This document shows, piece after piece, positions 55,890 to 64,000 of a DNA stretch of 64,000 nucleotides; positions within the stretch are counted from its first letter, which is position 1; the number at the start of each line of letters is the position of its first letter. The position numbers were made by a program, and so were the translations under genes. The notes under the pieces were generated by a model that saw only the letters and a list, made by a program, of their open reading frames with translations, was not told the DNA's origin and made no database searches. Location: NCBI GenBank assembly GCA_963678675.1, contig OY783196.1, positions 14,068,138 through 14,132,137 on the forward strand, written 5' to 3'. This DNA comes from Xiphydria camelus. Lineage: Eukaryota; Arthropoda; Insecta; Hymenoptera; Xiphydriidae.

Positions 55890-57545
55890 TAATCTATATA
55901 TACCATAATACCGTATACCGCACGTCCCGTAAGAAACGCAACAATTAGCAACATTTTTCTTCGGCAGTATTTGCCTACGGTGTTTGATTCTTTTATACCT
56001 ATAAGTACCGTATGTATCATGCTAAATTAAACAAGCAGATCGCATCTGGGCCCAGTTCTCTTCAACATCTTTATAAATGACATTGGCAGGGGTTTTAAGT
56101 CTGAGTATCTACTGTATGCGGATGATTTGAAGGTGTTTAGAGCTATTTCCGAACCACGTGATGTGCTGCTGCTACAAGATGATATCGAGTGTCTCGAACG
56201 GTGGTGTGACAATAACAAGCTCAAGCTACATGCAAAGAAATGCGCTGTTATGCGATTTTCGCGTCAACGTAATAAATGCCCGGTAATCTACTCTCTCGGA
56301 GGTCAACCTTTGCGAGTGGAAAGTGTGATTAAGGACCTTGGAGTCCTTTTGGATGATAAGTTGGGCTTTGTTAAACATATTGAGTATGTCACGGTGAAAG
56401 CATTCAAGGTGCTTGGCTGCATTTTTCGAGCTGGGAGGGATTTCAGAAATCCTTATACGTTAGTCAAACTGTTTACAGCGCTAGTGAGACCAGTCTTGGA
56501 ATATTGCACTGTCATTTGGTCTCCGCTCTATGATGTTCATATTGGTGAGGTTGAGAGAGTACAATATAAGTTTTGTAAATTTCTGTCGTACTTTATGTTC
56601 TCCGAATGCTCTACTAGTCGTGTGAATGAAGTGTACGCACGTTTTAACCTCAGCAAGCTGGCTGACAGGAGAACTCAGACTGATCTTTGCTATTTCTATA
56701 AAATTGTTAATGGTTTAATTGATTCGCCGGAGTTGTTAGAGCTCTTTTCGTTGTGTGTCCCGCGACAGGGTTTGAGGTCTAATCGTATTCTAGCCGAGCT
56801 TTATACGTCGAAATCGTATGTTCGGAATGGCTCTATTAATAGAATATCTAGTTCGGTGAATGCGCACTGTAATTCTGTAAACTACTTCGGTGGTAATTAC
56901 TGCGACTTTGTAAGAACGGTGAAACGTTCTATTTGCCATATTGAAGCTGATCCCTGAATCCCTGGCATTGCGAAATTGTTATCAATGTCAGTCTTGTCTC
57001 AATTTAAGTGTATTATCGACGCATACTGACGTCTCCGATTCAAACTTATGCAATCTCTGTAGTATAAAGCCGCTTGGCGTTTAATAAATAAATAAATAAA
57101 TAAATAAATACCGACATTGCCGAAACTTTACGGACGGTCAAGAATTTTATAGGGTAGAGTTAGCTTGAGAAGAGTGCGCTGTGTGTGCTGCGTGAGAGCG
57201 AAAAGTGTCAAACGTCTGATTTCCCGATAGCTGTTAATTCAAGAGATCGAAGTGTTTCGTGTATTATTCAATACTTCGATTTTCCGAATTGACAGCTATC
57301 GGGAAATCAGACGTTTGACACTTTTCGCTCTCACGCAGCACACACAGCGCACTCTTCTCAAGCCAACTCTAACTATACAATTCTTGACCGTCGGTAAAGT
57401 TTCGGCAATGTCGGTATATCTGCTTGTTTAATTTGGCATGATACATACGGTATGTGCACCGTTGGCAAATACTGCCGACGGTAAATGTCGCTTGTTGCGT
57501 TTCTTACGGGATACCGTACCGTATGTATATAATCGTGAATTTATG
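55890..57545. repeat. Large palindrome interrupted by a LINE
   Basis: Centre near 57262. The right arm 57270-57545 mirrors 57109-57255 and then 55890-56040 (ATGCTAAATTAAACAAGCAG; ACGGTACTTATAGGTATAAA-type text). The LINE 56041-57108 split the left arm. Confidence 0.85.
56041..57108 (+). pseudogene. Jockey-like LINE, 5'-truncated ORF2
   Basis: Begins inside RT at SHLGPVLFNIFINDIG, with an intact catalytic LLYADDLKVFRA, and continues in one frame to TGA at 56957 through LERWCDNNKLKL, KDLGVLLDDKL, VRPVLEYCTVIWSPLYDVH and VNEVYARFNLSKL. The remaining 304 residues have no stop, so this fragment is better kept than the relative at 35872-38356. A short 3' part and an (AATA)n tail follow (57080-57108). 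All upstream domains are missing, so it cannot move. Confidence 0.88.
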
Positions 57546-57579
57546 AATTATAAATAATGGTAATTACTCACCATAATTC

Positions 57580-58000
57580 ACAAGTCCACGACTTCGAAGT
57601 TAGACGCTTCGATCTTCCGAATTGATACCAACTCTACCGACTGACTCTACCGTATGTCCCACTCTGTACGGGCCAGTTTGAAAGTTACCTTCAGGGAGGC
57701 TTGGTCGGTAATCGAAACATTTAATACCGGTAGAAGTCGAGTCGGTAGTTAGAGTTGGTGTCAATTCGGGAGATCGAAGCGTCTAACCTCGAAATTATGA
57801 ATTTGTGAATAATGGTGAGTAATTTCCATTATTCACAAATTCATAATTTCGAAGTTAGACGCTTCGATCACCCGAATTGACACCAACTCTAACTACCGAC
57901 TCGACTTCTACCGGTATTAAATGACTCAAGTACCGACCAAGCCTCCCCGAAGGTAACTTCAAACTGGCCCGTACAGAGTGGGACATACGGTATACCGACT
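57580..58000. repeat. Palindrome with tandem sub-units
   Basis: Arms about 57650-57820 and 57827-57995 around GGTGAGTAATTTCC. Blocks CCGACTCGACTTCTACC and AGTTGGTGTCAATTC repeat in both directions. A minus-strand frame (57889-58230) reads through repeated units and is not a convincing gene. Confidence 0.8.
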
Positions 58001-58245
58001 CGACTTCTACCTACCGGTAAAAGTTGTTCGAATACCGACCAAGCACGGCCGAAAGAAAATTTCAAGGTCCCTGTAACTGCGTGCGGTTCTGTGCGGGACT
58101 TACGGTAATGCAATACCCGGCTTATCCAAGTACGAGAGAAACAATTAACCCCGTTCAAGGTAGCCTGGCGGGTCCTTCGACCTTCGGACACGGACTCTGA
58201 CAGCCCCAGCGTCATCGGCTGTTCCACCACTCTCCTCTAATTAGC

Positions 58246-58592
58246 TAATGAGGGTGGATAGCGTCGCCCACGCTATCCCCTCCGTTGATCGAAAAGTTGC
58301 TACGTTCCGAACTGTGTAAGACGAAGCCAGGAGACTTCCGGCATCTTCTCTTGCCTTCTCTTAATTGTATCAGTCATCAACGCATCTTGTATCAATTAAA
58401 TATATCCATATCAGTCTTATAGTGAGTGCAGTGTACAGAATATTACTGTAAAAATATTAAATGCTGTACTGTGCAATGTTATTAGAGTATTTTTAGAGTA
58501 TCTTGAGGTTACGAAATATTACCATGACATATATACATACCTATATATTATACAATTGATTTAATGAATAAATATTCCTTATTTTCACAGAA
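58246..58592 (+). promoter_or_regulatory. 5' region with the shared promoter-like block
   Basis: GCCCACGCTATCCCCTCCG at 58267-58285 and AACTGTGTAAGACGAAGCC after it are the inverted equivalent of the 41372 and 41330 blocks, at a similar distance from the ORF. Confidence 0.45.
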
Positions 58593-59174
58593 ATGGGTAA
58601 AAAAGCAGAATATCAGCGAGTGTATAGAAAACGGAAACGTGAAGAACAGTTGAGAGCTGGGCGAGTGGAATCACGAAAGACTGCTCGAACTAGTACCGAG
58701 CAATCACAAGATTGGAGAGCACGTATGGCTAATTCTGCTCTGGATTCTGTGCCATCCACAAGTCGATCAACTCAGGTTCCACAAATCGTAAGCCACGCTA
58801 CGTTACGACCTCCAGTATTAGGATTTAATATAGGACCATCGACATCGACGGCCATTATCGAGAATTCCGTAGAAAATCCAAGTGAAGAAATGAATAATGA
58901 TTACGTGGATTATTCTAAACACACTAAAGCCCACGCTGAGTTCAATAAGAAGTTCCTCGATACTAACTTCGGCGCAGTGTGCAGCGTATGTGATCGACTA
59001 TGGTATGACACAAACATAAGAGCACCACCGCTATGTTCAAAGAATATCCTTGCAGTCGATTTTCCTGAAATAAACTTCGAAATAGCCCTCGTTTGTAGTA
59101 CTTGCGACGCCTCCCTTCGTAAAAAGAAAAAAACACAAAACGAGTCTGCTAGTACTCGAGACACTGATGTGTAA
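58593..59174 (+). CDS. Helitron-like protein, N-terminal fragment
   Basis: 193 residues. The start MGKKAEYQRVYRKRKREEQ is basic, as in many insect Helitron Rep-helicase proteins. A low-complexity Ser/Thr part follows, then HAEFNKKFLDTNFGAVCSVC-DRLWY, a zinc-ribbon block with CSVC, PLCS and VCSTC pairs, typical of the region before the Rep domain. It then ends in KKKKTQNESASTR and TAA. Rep and helicase domains are absent. The 3' end runs into a palindrome, so the terminus may be artificial. It lies inside the 55570-60836 mariner. Confidence 0.6.
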   Translation: MGKKAEYQRVYRKRKREEQLRAGRVESRKTARTSTEQSQDWRARMANSALDSVPSTSRSTQVPQIVSHATLRPPVLGFNIGPSTSTAIIENSVENPSEEMNNDYVDYSKHTKAHAEFNKKFLDTNFGAVCSVCDRLWYDTNIRAPPLCSKNILAVDFPEINFEIALVCSTCDASLRKKKKTQNESASTRDTDV

Positions 59175-59590
59175 ACATTTAGTGAGCGAGATTTGATAGC
59201 TAAAATAAATCGGCTTATGATAGCTAAAAAAATTAATAAGTGAGTCGGAGTAGAGCCAATCGACGAGGAGTTACTCCAACTCACTTACTGTACATGGCGA
59301 ACACCACTTCCATACAACATTGTTCTACCAGATGTTTACACATCAATTACAAATTAGAATGACTAATTGATGTGTAAATATCTGGCAGAACAATGTTGTA
59401 TGGAAGTGGTGTTCGCCATGTACAGTAAGTGAGTTGGAGTAACTCCTCGTCGATCGGCTCTACTCCGACTCACGTATTTATTTTTTTTAGCTATCAAGCA
59501 GATTTATTTTAGCTATCAAATCTCGCTCACTAGATGTTTACACATCAGTGTCTCGAGTACTAGCATACTCGTTTTTTTTCCGAAATTCGA
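59120..59590. repeat. Palindrome that mirrors the end of the ORF
   Basis: Arms about 59120-59355 and 59360-59590, over 90% alike, including the ORF tail (CTAGTACTCGAGACACTG) in reverse. The centre is ATTACAAATTAGAATGAC. Confidence 0.9.
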
Positions 59591-59617
59591 GACTATTGAA
59601 AAAAACTGGTTATACGT

Positions 59618-60602
59618 TTATGATTCAAAGTATTGTCCATCGCTGGCCACTACTACTTTCTCCCATCTTTCGGGCAGCGTACGAATCCCGCGTTGAAAAA
59701 ACTGGTCATCTTTTAAAGCGATCCACGAATCGATCCAATTTCTTACTTCTTTATAAGACCGGAAGTGCTGGTCAGCCAGGCCGTAATGCCATTGATCGAA
59801 ACAAGTGATAGTCAGAGGGAGCAACATCTGGAGAATACGGCGGGTGGGGTAGGACTTCATATTTCAACATTTCCAAGTATATCTCGACCACTTTCGCAAT
59901 ATGGGATCGAGCATTGTCATGCTGCAAAATAACTTTATCGTGTCTCTCGTTGTATTGCGGCCCTTTGTCTTTCAGTGCTCGGTCCAAACGCATTAATTGC
60001 GTTCGATAACGATCGCCTGTGACTGTTTCAGTCGGTTTTAACATCTCATAATACATTACGCCGAGTTAGTCCCACCAAATACAGAACATGAACTTGGAGC
60101 CGTGAATATTCGGTTTGGTCGTCGACGTGAAAGCATGGCCGGGATATCCCCATGATTTTCTGTGCTTGGAGTTATCGGAATAAAACCATTTTTCGTCCAC
60201 AGTCACAATGCGATGCAGAAATCCCTTTTGTCTTTACCTTTCAAGGAACTGTTTACAAGTAAACAAACGCCGTTCAACATCTTTTGGTTTCAACTCGTAC
60301 GGCACCCAATTTCCTTGCTTCTAAATCATTCCCATGCCTTTGAGGCGTTTTTAAATTGTTTGTTGAGTCACTCCCAATGATTGTGCCAATTCTTCTTGAC
60401 TTTGACACGAGTCTTCATCAGGTGATGCCTCCAATTCTGCATCTTCGAACACCTTCTCTTTTCCACCGCTATGCCAGTCTTCGACGTGAAAATCACCGTT
60501 CTTAAAGCGTTAAAACCACTCACGACACGTTCTTTCACTAATAGCCGCCTCACCATAAGTATTTGAGAGTATTCGATGAGCCTCAGCCGCAGATTTCTTC
60601 AT
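59618..60602 (-). pseudogene. mariner transposase, broken
   Basis: ATG at 60602, stop at 59618; 985 bp matches a 330-345-residue mariner protein. The start is KKSAAEAHRILSNTYGEAA, then SERTCREWF (HTH), GVTQQ-type second HTH, VDEKWFYSDN (first Asp), VMYYEMLKPTETVTGD, LQHDNARSHIAKVVE (second Asp), PPYSPDVAPSDYHLF (third) and a C-terminal WEKVVVASDGQYFES. Stops near 60510 and 60067 and frameshifts near 60370 and 59800 kill it. It is a different subfamily from the copies at 20413 and 42700. Confidence 0.88.
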
Positions 60603-60951
60603 TTTGAAGCAGAAAATTTGAACCTCCCGCAAATGATGCGAATTTGGCTCGTATAAACTAATATTTTCAATCGAGAATAACTTTATGATGCAGATATAAA
60701 TCGACTAATGTTTCTATGGGGTTATGTAACAGATGCTCAAGTTTATTGCATGACGTCTATGATCTATTTATTTCGACTATTACTTGCCGCTAAAGTCATT
60801 TATAGGAAAACGGCGGAAGCAAAGTTGTACACCTAATATAATTTTTATAAACATTTATTACGAATTGCTTCTCTCAGTTAGTAAAAATGAATGAATTTTT
60901 TATAAAAAGTAGTCATTTTTGGAAATAGAGTAAGTAGATGTAACTATTAGG

Positions 60952-61484
60952 TTGATGAAAAAGTTCGACTCGTTTTCATCAGTAGAAGGCATAGAATTGC
61001 AAAACCAAAGTGCTATCTACTTCACACGTATGAGATTTTCGTGATATTTGATAGTAGGAATTTCAGAGAATATTTGGGGAAAAATTGTATTATTTGGTTG
61101 TGTTTTTTGAATTTTGTTAAGCATTAAAAGTGGCAGAAAATAAGGAGCATTTTCGACATATTACGCTTTTTAATTTCTGAAAGGGCAAGAATGCTTCGCG
61201 TATACAAAAAAAATGGATGTATATGGTGAGGATGCCGTTAACGATTCTACATGCCGTAAATGGTTCAGAAAGTTTTGTGACAGAAACTGTAATGTTTAAC
61301 AAAATTCAAAAAACATAATCAAGTAACACAATTTTTCCCCAAATATTCTCTAACATTCTCCTACTATTAAATAACACCAAAACTTCACACGTATGAAGTA
61401 TATAACACTTTGGTTTTGCGATTCAATGCCTTCTATTGATGAAAACGGGACGAACTTTTGCATCAATCCAATAGTTGTACTGTA
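60952..61484. mobile_element. Second mariner relict with long inverted arms
   Basis: Ends TTAGGTTGATGAAAAAGTTC and its complement. The arms extend to about 61130 and from 61290. The centre codes a decayed HTH on the plus strand (EHFRHITLFNF, VYGEDAVNDSTCRKWF). Flanking DNA also mirrors (AATTCATTCATTTTTACTAA), so it sits at the centre of a larger palindrome 60840-61600. Confidence 0.75.
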
Positions 61485-61843
61485 GTACAACTAGTTACAT
61501 CTACTTACTCTATTTCCAAAAAAAGACAGTTTTTAAATAAAAAATTCATTCATTTTTACTAACTGAGAGAAGTAATTCGTAATAAATATTTATAAAAATG
61601 ATAACTGTACAAACTTATTATGTATGTCTGTATAATATGTACATAAAATTACAAACTACTGTTTCCAGTTCCTAAAAATCGATCATTTCTCAGTTATAAT
61701 TTTTCACAATTTACAAAAAATTATGTTTCCATTTTTCAAAGGGTGAAATACATGTAGAGAGTTTTTATTTATTGTTAAAAAATAAAATGGCATAATTAGT
61801 TGTAGAATTTTTTCCATCAGGGATGAAAGATAAAATTTGTTAC

Positions 61844-62059
61844 CTTGCGTGGAGGTTCATTTTTGTAAGCTGATTGAGGACTTTGTCGATTATGGCTTTT
61901 GTACTGGGCAAGTTGTGATCGTAAGTTCGAAATTTCCACTCTCAGACCAGTTACTTCTTCTTGTAGGGTTGCCACTTCCATACTTTGGTAGGATATTGCT
62001 TGTTGGGTTGGTTCTGGGGTAGGTAAAGCAGCCGGACTATCTAGCTGCTCACGATCATT
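61844..62059 (-). CDS. Candidate host exon, coiled coil, possibly MCC
   Basis: 216 bp, exactly 72 codons open in one frame. Acceptor TTTCTTTCTCAATAG and donor AAG|GTAACA frame it; both phases are 0. It reads SPAALPTPEPTQQ then MEVATLQEEVTGLRVEISNL and RSQLAQYKSHNRQ, a clear heptad pattern. No transposon family I know has this. It is on the same strand as the MCC exons and upstream of them, and the phase matches the MCC exon at 33329. MCC has coiled coil in that region, but I see no residue-level match that proves it. It may belong to another gene. Confidence 0.5.
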
Positions 62060-62919
62060 CTATTGAGAAAGAAAAGTGCAACTACAATACAAACGAGCAG
62101 TTTTATTTCGTTTTGTTACTTCTATTGCTTGTTTTGTGTGACTAAAGATTAGCAGCAAAAATTTTCCCACAAGTAGAAGATACCTATTTTCGCGTAACAA
62201 GTGATCTTAACCGAGTCGCTCTAGATACTATTACCATCATACAAGTGCAGTACTTGCAAGTACTTCATCTCTCTATACTTACTTATGAAGGAATTGCATG
62301 TATATTTGAGGGGTATAGATGCAAAAGCCGCCAAGTCATATTTTTGTGAAATCCGACTCAGGCAAGGGAATTTGTTCTTCATAAGTACGTGCAGTTGCAA
62401 GCGTATTTTCTACTTTATAGTATTAACGGTTCAAGGTGGAATTTGCACCTAAATTATGTTCTACCTTATGCACGTACTTATAGTCGGAGAGCCAGAGCCA
62501 AAAAAGGTCTCTGAATTTAATAAGCCCAGTTTTTTTATAGTTTATTACAGTGGTTGTGTAGACAAACATACTGCGGTCAGTCAAGCGAAAGCTGGGGCAT
62601 ATGTCTCAGGGACGCTATAAAAGTTGTCGTTCCTGCCGGGGTAATAATTTCAATTTAATAAGGTTGAAAATCGGTATACAACTTGTATATTGCATATAAA
62701 TAAAGGTTACGAAGTCAGTCAGCTGAATGTGGGGGCGGAGCTGGTCAGTCAGCAAAAAAAGAAATGTAAATTTCGCGCGCGCTCGGCGTTGCAGGCGATT
62801 TCAAATCAGAGTATAGGAAAGAGCGCAGGTATACTCGTAGGGGGGGTAAGAGGCAATAGCTCGGGGTCTGTTCCGTCGCACCGAGCGTACATAGGTCGTA
62901 AATATCACGGACAATTCGT
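62060..62919. other. Intronic sequence, no gene seen
   Basis: AT-rich to about 62540, then GC-richer. A TATA-like GCTATAAAAG lies at 62609 and an open plus-strand frame 62690-62950 has no recognisable features and overlaps the next repeat. Confidence 0.4.
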
Positions 62920-63419
62920 TAACAGTCATCTCCCGCAGTGCCCGCTTTGACCGGTACCGTCATAAAAGTGATCCGAGCCGGCTAAAGGAGAGGAGTGTCC
63001 GATACCGCCGATGAACAATTGGGGAATTTTGATACTTAGTTTTTATATTTCGCCAGCGTCATCGACATCCCTCCTCTGGCCGATCAGGGCGCGTCGCGTC
63101 ACGTTAGCCCACGCTATCCCCTCCATTGGGCTACGATACGAATATATAAATTATTATTTAACGAACTAGATTCAATAGGCTATTAATTATAATATAATAA
63201 TATTGAAAATGTATTATATATGTACAGAATAGACATTACAAATAATATTTTAATAACTCATTCATTATCAAATTCTGCCTCCGAATCATCAAATTCGTTG
63301 ACTTCGCTTAAACGTCAACAACGCAACTTCTTACTTCAATAGGTGTTCAAGTCATATCGATAATAAGTATGAAATAAACTATTTTGAGCATGCACAAAAT
63401 GTTTATATTGAATTGTATC

Positions 63420-63671
63420 TTACCTTAACTCTTGTCTATACTTTTTACTTAAAGCCGTAAACTTTCTGTAGCAAACTACATGGTAGCACTCAATTTGTCC
63501 TGGATTCGACGGCAAAGATATATTGTCATACGTTAAATTATATTTTGCACGAATTCGTAAAATTGCTTTACAATTTGTTAAAGTCTTCTCTGTAAATGAT
63601 ATTAATAGCTGATACTTCTTGAGGCAGAATACACAAATTTTGTTCATTTTGAAACGAAACACATGCGTCAC
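63420..63671 (-). CDS. Zinc-finger-like ORF of the TIR element
   Basis: 83 residues: MNKICVFCLKKYQL, then a basic/hydrophobic stretch, and ECYHVVCYRKFTAL. The CxxC ... YHxxC pattern is the sort of N-terminal zinc module found before transposase cores in several insect elements. The frame ends at TAA 63420 without a core; a splice donor (AGGTAAGAT near 63420) suggests an exon whose continuation is lost or replaced. I do not recognise the family with certainty. Confidence 0.45.
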   Translation of the reverse strand: MTHVFRFKMNKICVFCLKKYQLLISFTEKTLTNCKAILRIRAKYNLTYDNISLPSNPGQIECYHVVCYRKFTALSKKYRQELR

Positions 63672-63830
63672 TCACTACGGTTTAACCATTGTTCAATACA
63701 ACACGAATTGAGACACGACACTTGATGGTTGATAGTACATTGAAGGGCACGCTTTTAGCCCCGATTTATATATTCGCATCGTAGCCCAATGGAAGGGATA
63801 GCGTGGGCTAACGTGACGCGACGCGACGCA
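63672..63830 (-). promoter_or_regulatory. Promoter-like block of the TIR element
   Basis: TTTATATATTCGC (TATA-like) and GGAAGGGATAGCGTGGGC at 63792-63809 upstream of the ORF, the same order as at 41372 and 58285. Confidence 0.45.
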
Positions 63831-64000
63831 CCCTGATCGGCCAGGGGAAGGATGTCGATGACGCTGGCGAAATGGAAAAACTAAGTATCAAAATTCCCCA
63901 ATTGTTCATCGGCGGCATCGGACACTCCTCTCCTTTAGCCGGCTCGGATCACTTTTATGACGGTACCGGTCAAAGCGGGTACTGCGGGAGATGGCTGTTA

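Larger units (their letters stand above)
55570..60836 (-). mobile_element. mariner element enlarged by nested insertions
   Basis: TIRs TTAGGTGTACAACTTTGC to CCGCCGTTTT at 55570-55600 and the complement at 60807-60836, TA on each side. Transposase on the minus strand at 59618-60602. 3.9 kb of other material (palindromes, LINE fragment, Helitron-like ORF) lies between the left TIR and the transposase end, where a normal mariner has almost nothing. Confidence 0.85.
62920..64000 (-). mobile_element. Long-TIR element, right end cut by window
   Basis: 62920-63150 and 63768-64000 are inverted copies of at least 230 bp (AACAGTCATCTCCCGC, AGCCGGCTAAAGGAGAGG, TAGCCCACGCTATCCC). It encloses one small minus-strand ORF. 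The outer boundaries are not in view on the right. Confidence 0.85.

Noticed and set aside
57889..58230. 113-residue minus-strand ORF with repeated FG(R/E)AWSV
   Set aside because: It follows tandem DNA units inside a palindrome and the mirrored arm has no such frame; no family features.
62690..62950. 86-residue plus-strand ORF with a TATA-like word upstream
   Set aside because: Low-complexity basic text, overlaps the left TIR at 62920; not convincing as a gene.

Overview
The window looks like a repeat-packed stretch of an insect chromosome. Element families suggest Hymenoptera, perhaps an ant, but that assignment is an inference. The only host gene I can support is on the minus strand. Two adjacent exons (33135-33329 and 32865-33055, separated by a 79-bp intron) encode a coiled-coil segment of the colorectal mutant cancer protein MCC. 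A clean 72-codon exon at 61844-62059 is a candidate upstream exon. If they are joined, one intron of about 28.5 kb holds most of the right half of the window, and the left half lies in the next intron or beyond the gene's end. Nearly everything else is transposable elements in nested layers.

Layout. 1-6193: 3' part of a Ty3/gypsy LTR retrotransposon with broken pol, an unknown acidic ORF and an intact 3' LTR. 6413-7658: truncated PIF/Harbinger transposon. 7682-8381: small inverted-repeat elements. 8953-19824: a large element with terminal inverted repeats (TIRs) and a TAA target-site duplication. Inside it are a broken SWIM/YqaJ-nuclease gene on the minus strand, a PIF/Harbinger copy (12981-14273), two MITEs and a Copia element with both LTRs and a 5-bp TSD (14793-19418). 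20413-21408: mariner remnant. 22361-27575: full-length but mutated LINE with an RNase H domain, flanked by a 13-bp TSD and split by a 126-bp MITE. 28384-32806: MITEs and foldbacks.

35872-42500: a Jockey-like LINE on the minus strand, split by a 3.8-kb DDE transposon (38361-42157) whose subterminal repeats account for similar arrays elsewhere. 42700-44176: two mariner fragments and a piggyBac-type MITE. 45074-46072: a 1-kb foldback. 46163-54985: piggyBac-type elements, a mariner deletion derivative, a non-autonomous Helitron and degenerate repeats. 55570-60836: a mariner expanded by palindromes, a LINE fragment and a Helitron-like gene fragment. 60952-61484: a second mariner relict. 62920-64000: a long-TIR element cut by the window edge.

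No transposon gene here is clearly intact: reading frames are broken by frameshifts, stops or deletions, so the elements look inactive. Their insertion order can be read from nesting and TSDs. The most interesting points are the MCC exons inside this repeat bed, the SWIM/YqaJ gene inside Harbinger-like ends, the excision-testable insertion of a DDE transposon into a LINE endonuclease frame, and a promoter-like block shared by three otherwise different transposon genes.
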